From Paenibacillus sp. FSL R5-0345 (GTDB lineage: Bacteria; Bacillota; Bacilli; Paenibacillales; Paenibacillaceae): a DNA stretch of 64,000 nucleotides. The position numbers and the translations under genes are program-made. Positions 9,105 through 15,973 of the stretch are shown here, one piece after another. The DNA is taken from assembly GCF_000758585.1 (NCBI RefSeq), contig NZ_CP009281.1, forward strand, positions 5,022,001 through 5,086,000. Direction: 5' to 3'. The stretch's first letter is position 1. Each line of letters starts with the position of its first letter. The notes under the pieces were generated by a model, which was not told where the DNA came from, searched no databases, and saw only the letters and a program-made list of their open reading frames with translations.

Positions 9105-10010
9105 TTATAGTAAAGCTCTTTCGAGAACTGCCATCCGAACCGGCACCCCATTAGACATTTGCGGGAAAATCCTTGATTGACTGCACTCTACAACTGCATC
9201 ATCAATCTCGACATTCCGGTTAACCGGTGCTGGATGCATAATGATTGTATCTTTTGCAAGCTTAGCAGCGCGTTCTACCGTTAAACCATAATGTCTGCGG
9301 TAATCCTCTGCGGAAAGTACGATTCCGGAAGAATGGCGTTCCAGCTGCACACGAAGCATCATGACTACATCTGCTTTAAGTGCTTCCTCTATAGTTACAT
9401 AAGGCGCGTATTCCATAAGCTCAGGAGCCTTCATATTCTCCGGTGCACAGAATTGCACTTTAGCTCCCAGCTTTGTGAGTCCCCATAGATTGGAGCGCGC
9501 TACCCGGCTATGCATGATGTCCCCGATAATAGAAACCGTGAGACCCTTTAAATCTCCAAACGTTTTAGTCATGGTGTAAAGATCAAGCAGCGCTTGTGTT
9601 GGATGTTCATTGTTGCCGTCGCCCGCATTAATAAGCGGTATGGACACCTTCTCAGCTAACTGCTGCAGCACACCTGCAGGCTTCAAACGCACAACTCCGG
9701 CATCGATCCCCATCGATTCCAGTGTGCGTACTGTATCGTAGATCGACTCCCCTTTTTCTACACTAGAAGCTGCAGCCGTAAAATTAAGTACTTGTGCACC
9801 CAGTCGTTTCTCTGCCATTTCGAAAGAGAAGCGTGTGCGTGTGCTGTTCTCAAAAAACATGTTAGAAATAAAATGCGAGTTCAAAATGGGAGTTAGCTTC
9901 TCACTTTGATTGTCCCAGTATGCTGTTCTATCCAGCAATTGGGTGATTTCCGACCGATCAAGCTCTTTTATACCCAGCAGACTACGTTCCTTTACCTTGG
10001 TAAGCGTCAT
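9105..10010 (-). CDS. pyrB: Aspartate carbamoyltransferase, catalytic chain
   Basis: Condenses carbamoyl phosphate with aspartate, the committed step of pyrimidine synthesis. The carbamoyl-phosphate signature FFENSTRTR is at residues 52-60 and the aspartate-side segment HPTQALLDLYTM near 136-147. It has 301 residues, the size of the unregulated class found in Bacillus; no pyrI regulatory chain is present. Only four bases separate it from pyrR, so there is no room for a uracil permease gene or a second attenuator. Confidence 0.97.
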   Translation of the reverse strand: MTLTKVKERSLLGIKELDRSEITQLLDRTAYWDNQSEKLTPILNSHFISNMFFENSTRTRFSFEMAEKRLGAQVLNFTAAASSVEKGESIYDTVRTLESMGIDAGVVRLKPAGVLQQLAEKVSIPLINAGDGNNEHPTQALLDLYTMTKTFGDLKGLTVSIIGDIMHSRVARSNLWGLTKLGAKVQFCAPENMKAPELMEYAPYVTIEEALKADVVMMLRVQLERHSSGIVLSAEDYRRHYGLTVERAAKLAKDTIIMHPAPVNRNVEIDDAVVECSQSRIFPQMSNGVPVRMAVLERALL

Positions 10011-10014
10011 GATG

Positions 10015-10578
10015 TTATCGTTCCTCCCGGTTTGAAATAATGTAGACCTCGTCTTTGCCGTCGTATTCCTTCAGCGCCACTTCAATCTGCTCATGCTTTG
10101 AGGTAGGTACATTCTTACCGATGTAGTCCGGCCGGATTGGCAGCTCGCGGTGTCCACGGTCAGCCAGTACTGCCAGTTGAATCATTCGTGGGCGTCCGCA
10201 ATCCATCAAAGCATCCATCGCCGCGCGGATCGTGCGTCCGGTGTAAAGCACATCGTCGAACAAAATGACCTTCTTATCATGGATGCCATCACTGCCGGAA
10301 GTAATAATGACGTTACTCTTCACTACAGCTTCACTGCCTCCTACTTCACGGTCATCCCGATAATGTGTGATGTCGAGTTCGCCGTAAGGAATCTCGACGC
10401 CTTCAATTTCCTTGATACGCTCAGCGATGCGCTGTGCCAGATATACGCCTCTTGTCCGGATACCCACCAGTAGACAATTCTCAATTCCTTTGTTTTTCTC
10501 CAAAATCTCATGAGCAATACGGGATAATGCCCGGCGGATCGCCGTTTCGTCCATAATTACATTTTTCTCAGTAACCAT
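10015..10578 (-). CDS. pyrR: Bifunctional pyr operon RNA-binding attenuator / uracil phosphoribosyltransferase
   Basis: PyrR binds the pyr leader RNA when UMP is high and promotes termination; the family also has uracil phosphoribosyltransferase activity. The PRPP motif VILFDDVLYTGRTI is intact, with the RTRG segment (GIRTRGVYLA) near the N-terminus. The frame extends upstream to a GTG at 10596, but the ATG at 10578 has GGAGGG nine bases upstream, so I start there (187 residues). It is first in the operon, directly behind its own target leader, giving autoregulation. Confidence 0.97.
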   Translation of the reverse strand: MVTEKNVIMDETAIRRALSRIAHEILEKNKGIENCLLVGIRTRGVYLAQRIAERIKEIEGVEIPYGELDITHYRDDREVGGSEAVVKSNVIITSGSDGIHDKKVILFDDVLYTGRTIRAAMDALMDCGRPRMIQLAVLADRGHRELPIRPDYIGKNVPTSKHEQIEVALKEYDGKDEVYIISNREER

Positions 10579-10624
10579 AATCTTGTCACCCTCCACTTGT
10601 TTCGCCTATTCAAGTTCCCGGAAA

Positions 10625-10658
10625 TCAAAAAACTCCTTGCCTATAACAGGCAAGGAGT
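10625..10658 (-). terminator. Attenuator terminator of the pyr leader
   Basis: On the minus strand a perfect 10-bp stem (ACTCCTTGCC with GGCAAGGAGT) with a 7-base loop is followed by TTTTTT. It lies between the pyr promoter and pyrR, so it acts as an attenuator rather than an operon end. Confidence 0.93.
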
Positions 10659-10804
10659 GAAATCCGCAGATGAAGAAGATGATGGCCGCGCGCATAAAAA
10701 GACAGTCCGGTGTATACACACGGATACCTTTCTAAGAGTCGCGAACCTCGATTCACGTTACCTTGCCAGCCTCACAGGACTGAATTAAAGGCGCTATTCA
10801 TTTA
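10659..10804 (-). promoter_or_regulatory. pyr leader with PyrR-binding (anti-antiterminator) site
   Basis: About 20 bases after the predicted start site, minus-strand bases near 10785-10767 read AGTCCTGTGAGGCTGG, a close match to the known PyrR recognition loop (AGUCCnGnGAGGCU). The adjacent GGCAAGG (10767-10761) is complementary to CCTTGCC in the 5' arm of the downstream terminator, so an antiterminator can form when PyrR is absent. This is the standard UMP-responsive attenuation design. It is the only such site I see in the operon. Confidence 0.9.
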
Positions 10805-10810
10805 ATGAGA

Positions 10811-10839
10811 ATTATGACAGAACAAACCCTGCATGTCAA
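10811..10839 (-). promoter_or_regulatory. Sigma-A-type promoter of the pyr operon
   Basis: On the minus strand TTGACA (10839-10834) and CATAAT (10816-10811) are separated by exactly 17 bases. Transcription would start near 10804, just ahead of the PyrR-binding leader. Confidence 0.85.
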
Positions 10840-10958
10840 CTTTATCTGCCTAAACTACAACACTTTCCAAACTTACTTCTATTAACAACAAGAGGAAGCC
10901 ATAACGATGGATATAGCTTTTATTTTCGTATTTTCTACCTGGATTAACGTCTAACATA

Positions 10959-10991
10959 AAGAAAAGCCACCCAAGGTTACCCTAGGCAGCT
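10959..10991 (-). terminator. Terminator after dapL
   Basis: A 12-bp stem with several G-T wobbles (AGCTGCCTAGGG with CCTTGGGTGGCT, minus strand) is followed by TTTTCTTT, about 20 bases after the dapL stop codon. Confidence 0.75.
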
Positions 10992-11009
10992 TCAATTTCT
11001 AACTATAGA

Positions 11010-12263
11010 TTAAAATTCAAATTCCACATCGCTTAGGCGTCTTTGGATTTCAGAAATGACACGTCTTTCTTCCTCTTCCCCTTTAGCAATAAAGGTAACG
11101 GAGAAACGTACAAATGGACCTGCATCATCCCAAGGCACAGTGGAGATTAGCTTCTCACGGATCAGGAATTGCGAGAAATCTTCACCAGATTCAAAACGGC
11201 GACCGCCTTTGACACCTTTTGGCGCAGCAACATAAAGGAAGAAAGAACCCTTTGGTTTCTCAGCTTGGAAGCCGAGGCTGTTCAGTGCATCAACCAACAG
11301 GTTATGACGACGAGAATACTTGGCCGCAATCGCTTCAGTAATCTCTGGATGAGCAAGACCGTAAGCCGCAGCTTTTTGAATCGCAATAAATTGACCGGAA
11401 TCATTATTATCCTTCACATCACTGAAGGCTTTAACAACTAAAGGATTCCCGGCAACAAAGCCAATTCTCCAGCCTGTCATATTGTAGGATTTGGACAAGG
11501 AATGTAGTTCCACGCCAACATCCTTCGCACCCGGCACAGAGAGGAAGCTAAGTGGCTTCAAACCATCATAGGTTAAAGCCGCATATGGCGCATCGTGGAT
11601 AACGACTACATCATATTTTTTAGCCCATGCAACGACTTCAGCAAAAAATTCAGGAGTCGCGCTAGCGCCCGTTGGATTGTTTGGATAGTTCAAGTAAAGA
11701 AGCTTAGCTTTATGAGCAACTTCTTCTGGAATTTCGTTGAGATCTGGAAGGAAGTTATTCTCCTTCTTCAGTTCTACTGTAAACACTTGTCCACCCAAGT
11801 ATTTAGTATGTGTACCCAGCACTGGATAACCCGGCACCGTCATAATCGTAATATCTCCCGGATTGATAAAGCAAGAAGGCAACATCGCCAGCGCAGGCTT
11901 AGATCCGATAGAGTGAACTACCTCTGTAACAGGATCAATACCTTCCACACGGAATACTTCCCGCAAATATTCGGCAGCGGCTGTCTTAAACTCAGCAATT
12001 CCATTGTCCGCATAACCACGGTTTTCTTCCTTAGCTGCTTCTTCAGCAAGCTTAGCCACGATACCGGCATCAGCCATCTCATCCGGCTCGCCTACGCCCA
12101 TGTCGATCAATTCAATATCAGGAAAATCCTGTTTAGCGGATGCTTTGGCACGTTTGATTTTCTCGAATTTATAAATCGAGGTATCTTTGCCATAGTTCGC
12201 ACCACCAATGCGGTCTGCAAAATTAGTCTGAATGAAGCTGTCTTGGTATTGTTCAATACTCAT
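11010..12263 (-). CDS. dapL: LL-diaminopimelate aminotransferase
   Basis: PLP enzyme that converts tetrahydrodipicolinate directly to LL-diaminopimelate, bypassing the succinyl or acetyl branch; the product feeds lysine and the meso-DAP of peptidoglycan. The fold type I aminotransferase signature HSLSKSYNMTGWRIGF contains the PLP lysine (K258), with NYPNNPTGA near 192-200 and the DapL-typical LIDMGVGEPDEMAD near 53-65. It is monocistronic, with a terminator behind it. The context fits, because MurE in this window carries the meso-DAP selectivity motif. Confidence 0.9.
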   Translation of the reverse strand: MSIEQYQDSFIQTNFADRIGGANYGKDTSIYKFEKIKRAKASAKQDFPDIELIDMGVGEPDEMADAGIVAKLAEEAAKEENRGYADNGIAEFKTAAAEYLREVFRVEGIDPVTEVVHSIGSKPALAMLPSCFINPGDITIMTVPGYPVLGTHTKYLGGQVFTVELKKENNFLPDLNEIPEEVAHKAKLLYLNYPNNPTGASATPEFFAEVVAWAKKYDVVVIHDAPYAALTYDGLKPLSFLSVPGAKDVGVELHSLSKSYNMTGWRIGFVAGNPLVVKAFSDVKDNNDSGQFIAIQKAAAYGLAHPEITEAIAAKYSRRHNLLVDALNSLGFQAEKPKGSFFLYVAAPKGVKGGRRFESGEDFSQFLIREKLISTVPWDDAGPFVRFSVTFIAKGEEEERRVISEIQRRLSDVEFEF

Positions 12264-12300
12264 ACTTTCATCTCATCTCCTGGCTATCTATTCTAATTTC

Positions 12301-12410
12301 AGAAGAAACGGCTTCGCCGTCCCTTGGATGGCTTATGTTTCTAGAGATCCGTTTCTGTGATAAAAAATAAGGATAAAGAATAAGGCATAACCTTCTCTTT
12401 ATCCTTATGT
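12301..12410. repeat. Diverged copy of the two-hairpin dispersed repeat
   Basis: Starts AGAAGAAACGGCTTCGCCGT, close to the copy at 59177, and ends in a strong hairpin. It is the most diverged of the five copies. Its second hairpin doubles as the rluD terminator on the minus strand. Confidence 0.55.
12362..12408 (-). terminator. Terminator after rluD
   Basis: On the minus strand a perfect 13-bp stem (ATAAGGATAAAGA with TCTTTATCCTTAT) around a 16-base loop is followed by TTTTTT. It is about 60 bases beyond the rluD stop codon. Confidence 0.85.
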
Positions 12411-12470
12411 TATTAAATATGATGGAAAGCAGAGTTCAATACCATAGACTATTTATCACTTCATTTGTAC

Positions 12471-13442
12471 TTATCTGCTGCGCAATGCGAGTAGAACTTC
12501 TTCCATGTCTTCCGGAATAGGTCTGCTGAATTCTTTATATTCACCTGTCGTAGGATGAATAAATCCAAGCACCGCCGCATGTAATGCCTGTCCATTCATA
12601 GTTATTCCCTTGCTGCGACCGTAAACCGGATCGCCCACAAGCGGATGACCTATGAATTTCATGTGCACTCTGATCTGATGCGTGCGACCAGTCTCTAGCT
12701 GCAACTCCAGCAGTGTACATTCGCCGAAACGCTCCATGACCGTAAAATGGGTCACAGATTTCTTGCTGTTCTTTTCCGTTACAGTGTATAGCTTGCGATC
12801 ATGTGGATCTCTACCGATCGGAGCGTCAACCGTTCCTTTGTCATGCGACAAGTTGCCGTGCACAACAGCTATATAGCGGCGTGTTACACTGTGCTCTTTA
12901 AGCTGTGCTGCGAGCGATGCGTGACTGGCATCATTCTTAGCCACCATAATAAGACCAGAGGTATCTTTATCAATACGGTGGACAATACCCGGACGAATCT
13001 CACCGTTAATACCGGACAGATCCTTGCAATGATACATCAGTGCATTCACCAAAGTGCCTGACGGATGACCAGCTGCTGGGTGCACAACCATTCCACGTGG
13101 CTTATTAATCACAATGACATCGCTGTCTTCGTATACAACTTCAAGAGGAATATTCTCTGGGATCAAGTCCGTCACTTCTGCTTCTGGTACGACAATGGAA
13201 ACTTTATCGCCTTCTGAGAGCTTATAGTTAGCTTTAACCGGTGCCCCATTAACCGTAACATGCCCGCCACTGATCCACAGCTGTACCTGAGAACGAGAAA
13301 TATCCTCTTCCCAAGATTCCGTAATATATTTATCAATTCGCTCCCGCGCGTTCTCCGCCGAAACGGTCCACTCCGTGACGTCCCTCTCTTCTTCGCTCGT
13401 AGATGCCGCTTGGTGATTGACGTCTTTACTCAAATCATTCAT
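12471..13442 (-). CDS. rluD: RluA/RluD-family 23S rRNA pseudouridine synthase
   Basis: Isomerises uridines in RNA, by family most likely in 23S rRNA. An S4 RNA-binding domain covers about residues 33-90 (RIDKYITESW...SRSQVQLWISGGHVTVNG). The catalytic domain follows, with HRIDKDTSGL near 155-164 (catalytic Asp in HRID) and the RTHQIRVHM segment near 255. It overlaps the end of lspA by eight bases, the same lspA-rluD pairing seen in many Firmicutes (ylyB in Bacillus subtilis). The exact target uridines cannot be told from sequence. Confidence 0.92.
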   Translation of the reverse strand: MNDLSKDVNHQAASTSEEERDVTEWTVSAENARERIDKYITESWEEDISRSQVQLWISGGHVTVNGAPVKANYKLSEGDKVSIVVPEAEVTDLIPENIPLEVVYEDSDVIVINKPRGMVVHPAAGHPSGTLVNALMYHCKDLSGINGEIRPGIVHRIDKDTSGLIMVAKNDASHASLAAQLKEHSVTRRYIAVVHGNLSHDKGTVDAPIGRDPHDRKLYTVTEKNSKKSVTHFTVMERFGECTLLELQLETGRTHQIRVHMKFIGHPLVGDPVYGRSKGITMNGQALHAAVLGFIHPTTGEYKEFSRPIPEDMEEVLLALRSR

Positions 13443-13947
13443 TCCCTTCTTTTACTTCCTTTGCTTCTTTTACTTCTTTGATTTCCGTGATTTCTTCACC
13501 ATTCTTAAGATCGCGGAAGGAGTCCAAAAGAATCAACCCAACCCCAATGACGATACATGAATCCGCAACGTTAAAAATCGGGAAGCTATAGCTTCCAAAA
13601 TTAAACAGAAGGAAATCGACAACCTCACCACTGATCATCCGGTCTAGGAAGTTACCAATCGCCCCACCCAGAACAAGCCCAAGGGCAACCGATAGCATCT
13701 TCCGCGAATGTCTAGTTTTGTTTAAGTACCAAACGATACCTGCAACCACTACAACCGTAACTAAAAAGAAGAACCATTGCTGACCTTGTAGAATCCCAAA
13801 AGCAGCCCCGCGATTACGATGTGAAGTAATTAGGAAGAAATTACCAATCACCGAAATCTGTTCCCCAATCTCCAGACGTGTGGCAATGAGATACTTCGTT
13901 CCCTGATCCACCAAAAATACAATAAGAGCAATCAAATAGTACACCAC
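13435..13947 (-). CDS. lspA: Lipoprotein signal peptidase (SPase II)
   Basis: Membrane aspartic protease that removes signal peptides from prolipoproteins such as the OppA-type protein in this window. Four hydrophobic segments and the two catalytic Asp motifs are present (GNFLDR and FNVADS), with the conserved SHRNRGAAFG stretch. The frame extends upstream to 14055, but homology to the family N-terminus (VYYLIALIVFLVDQGTKYL) points to one of two adjacent GTG codons at about 13947-13944, with GGAG 11 to 14 bases upstream. The tail is unusually charged, with EIKEVKEAKEVKEGNE. Confidence 0.93.
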   Translation of the reverse strand: MVYYLIALIVFLVDQGTKYLIATRLEIGEQISVIGNFFLITSHRNRGAAFGILQGQQWFFFLVTVVVVAGIVWYLNKTRHSRKMLSVALGLVLGGAIGNFLDRMISGEVVDFLLFNFGSYSFPIFNVADSCIVIGVGLILLDSFRDLKNGEEITEIKEVKEAKEVKEGNE

Positions 13948-14193
13948 AGAAGTTGTCACTCCGTTCTTATTTTTCCCGCCAAATGCGGTACGAATACTGT
14001 TATAAGACTTGTATATTGTAGCACAGCCCTTAGAAGATCGTCTATTGCGTGACACCTCTCGGGCGCTTAATCTTGGGGACTATTTTCCATCGCTAAAATA
14101 ACGCCTCTCAGGTCAACCTAACAAAGAACCATCCGGTGCAAATCGGTAAGTCGGAAGGATTCTTAAAAAAGTACAGAAAGGAGCTTACTCATC

Positions 14194-14919
14194 ATGACGC
14201 ACCTGACAGTACAGCAGCTCTCAGAGCTACGCGCCCGATTAGAAAAAGATCGTGATACTATTCAGCAAAGGCTTCAGAATAATGAAAATTACGGCTTACA
14301 GGAATCCATGCGAGATGGCACCGGAGAACTTTCCGAGAATGACAACCATCCGGGGGACGCAGCCACCGATTTGTATAATCGCTCCATGGATATTTCACTG
14401 CTTGAGCGGGACGAGCATGAGCTGGATGATATCGAAGCTGCTCTCTCCGCAATGGATGAAGGCACCTACGGGATATGTAAGGCTAGCGGTAAACCGATCC
14501 CTTTTGAGCGTTTATCTGCCATTCCTTCTACACTTTACTGTAAGGAGCACGCCCCACGTCAAAATGCACCTTTTACTCGGCCAATTGAAGAAGAATTTTT
14601 GTCTCCTCCATTTGGGCGTACCAGTCTCGATGAGCGAGAGGATCAAAACGGCTTTGACGGTGAAGATGCCTGGCAGATAGTAGAAAGCTATGGTAACTCC
14701 GATTCCCCCGCTATGGCGGAGGGCAGCAATATTGACTCTTATAACGATATGGAGATTGAAGCGGATGAGCTGGAAGGCTGTGTAGAGCCTTGGGAGAACT
14801 TTATTGCCACCGATATTACAGGGAACCATTTAATTGTAGTACCGGGACGCAGCTACGAACGCTATAAGGATAGTGGCGAGGGAAGTTACATGCTTGATCC
14901 GCTCGAAGGCGAAGAGTAA
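14194..14919 (+). CDS. yteA: DksA/TraR-type zinc-finger protein, YteA family
   Basis: Resembles the YteA family, annotated as general stress or sporulation proteins with a TraR/DksA fold. An N-terminal helical region (residues 1-90) is followed by the C-terminal motif YGICKASGKPIPFERL...YCKEH. Only C95 and C116 of the usual four cysteines remain, with G99 in a cysteine-equivalent place and H119 nearby, so metal binding is doubtful. The last 120 residues are acidic. AAAGGAG precedes the ATG. It is transcribed divergently from lspA and ends at its own terminator. The family call is firm; the role is not. Confidence 0.83.
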   Translation: MTHLTVQQLSELRARLEKDRDTIQQRLQNNENYGLQESMRDGTGELSENDNHPGDAATDLYNRSMDISLLERDEHELDDIEAALSAMDEGTYGICKASGKPIPFERLSAIPSTLYCKEHAPRQNAPFTRPIEEEFLSPPFGRTSLDEREDQNGFDGEDAWQIVESYGNSDSPAMAEGSNIDSYNDMEIEADELEGCVEPWENFIATDITGNHLIVVPGRSYERYKDSGEGSYMLDPLEGEE

Positions 14920-14943
14920 AAGCATTATCCCTACTAGAAAAAT

Positions 14944-14998
14944 GAACAGCGTGCGGTTCCAGTTTTATTGTGGAATGCCCGCTGTTTTTTTGTTTTTT
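14944..14998 (+). terminator. Terminator after the yteA-like gene
   Basis: AACAGC-G-GCGG-TTCCA pairs imperfectly with TGGAA-CCCGCTGTT across a 9-base loop, followed by TTTTTTTG and more T. It starts about 25 bases after the stop codon. Confidence 0.88.
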
Positions 14999-15092
14999 TA
15001 TGCTCTATGTCATTTTGTTAAGAAAATGTTCAGATTCAGATGTTAAACTGATCTAACGCATGATGAAATCGACATACAAGGAGTGTACCGTA

Positions 15093-15341
15093 GTGAATCA
15101 CGATTATTTCAAAAATGTACAACAACTCAGTCATGAAGATGACCGACGATATTTATTATTAATGAGAGGCTTACGCATCATACACGAGGAAAATAAGCAG
15201 CGCAGCCCTCTCCAAAGATTAAAGAAGGAAAGGTCAGGACTGGGGAGAAACATAAAAGCTCAAGGTTGGGTAAATCCACCTAAGAAAATGGACCGGACTC
15301 TAATCTCTCCTTCAACCCAAATAAAGACGGCTTCGCCTTAA
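15093..15341 (+). CDS. Small unknown basic protein
   Basis: I do not recognise this family. A GTG at 15093 has AAGGAG nine bases upstream, giving 82 residues starting with NHDYFKNVQQLSHEDDRR after the initiator; the frame also reaches an ATG at 15060 without a ribosome site. The protein is rich in Lys and Arg, has a probable helix (DDRRYLLLMRGLRIIHEENK), and no membrane segment or cysteine. It lies between the yteA-like terminator and the convergent DUF5665 gene, with only four bases between the two 3' ends. The ribosome site favours a real gene. Confidence 0.5.
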   Translation: MNHDYFKNVQQLSHEDDRRYLLLMRGLRIIHEENKQRSPLQRLKKERSGLGRNIKAQGWVNPPKKMDRTLISPSTQIKTASP

Positions 15342-15345
15342 CAAG

Positions 15346-15777
15346 CTATTTGAATTCCAGCTGACGCTGTACAATCCGTACAATATCCGCAATATAATCT
15401 CCGATGATCGGTAGATTCAAGGCTCCAAGCCCCTGAAGGACATAAATGATCGTTGCCGCAAAAAAAGTAAAGCCTAGCGCGATCCCAACTCCACGAGCCG
15501 TTCCATATAAGATGTTTCGCCAAATGAGACTCCAAGGTGAATATAGCAGCTCTGTATACTTATAAATTCGTGATTTTTCTAAAATATGGGCCCATTCAAA
15601 GGTTAATCGATACATTGTATTCATTTTTTCTTCCAGTGGAATATCTTCCGGATTACGATGATCTGCTGTTAAACGCTCAGGGTTTGCCTCAGGAATAGCC
15701 TTTTTCTCCGCTCCCATGTCTGGGCTGTTCTTGTTGCCCGATGTCTTGACGGAGATTCTGTTCTTCTGATCCTCCAC
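15346..15777 (-). CDS. DUF5665-type membrane protein
   Basis: Resembles the DUF5665 family of unknown function. From the GTG at 15777 (AGGAG eight bases upstream) it has 143 residues: a polar N-terminal half of about 75 residues, an amphipathic segment (MNTMYRLTFEWAHILEKSRIYKY...), then one strong hydrophobic segment (GVGIALGFTFFAATIIYVLQGL) and a short C-terminal helix ending in RQLEFK. An upstream ATG at 15819 lacks a ribosome site. It lies downstream of ileS with a gap of about 200 bases and may be co-transcribed with it. Confidence 0.75.
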   Translation of the reverse strand: MEDQKNRISVKTSGNKNSPDMGAEKKAIPEANPERLTADHRNPEDIPLEEKMNTMYRLTFEWAHILEKSRIYKYTELLYSPWSLIWRNILYGTARGVGIALGFTFFAATIIYVLQGLGALNLPIIGDYIADIVRIVQRQLEFK

Positions 15778-15973
15778 AGCCACAGCTCCTCTCATACGTC
15801 TATACACGCCCACAAAGTAAACGAGCCCGGTCAAAGAGAATGAATCTCCTTGAGCACGAGGCTCGTTATTTTTTGCGGGCGAAATATAAAGACTATATTT
15901 CCCGCATAAACAGAAGTTCTCCGTTTACACTTGTGCCGCTAGTATATGCTGTTTTGGGACAGGTAATGCAGAT

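Noticed and set aside
15850..15910. Hairpins between ileS and the DUF5665 gene as terminators
   Set aside because: The stem GCGGG-AAATATA/TATATTT-CCCGC is followed by A rather than T on the minus strand, and no plus-strand gene ends there.
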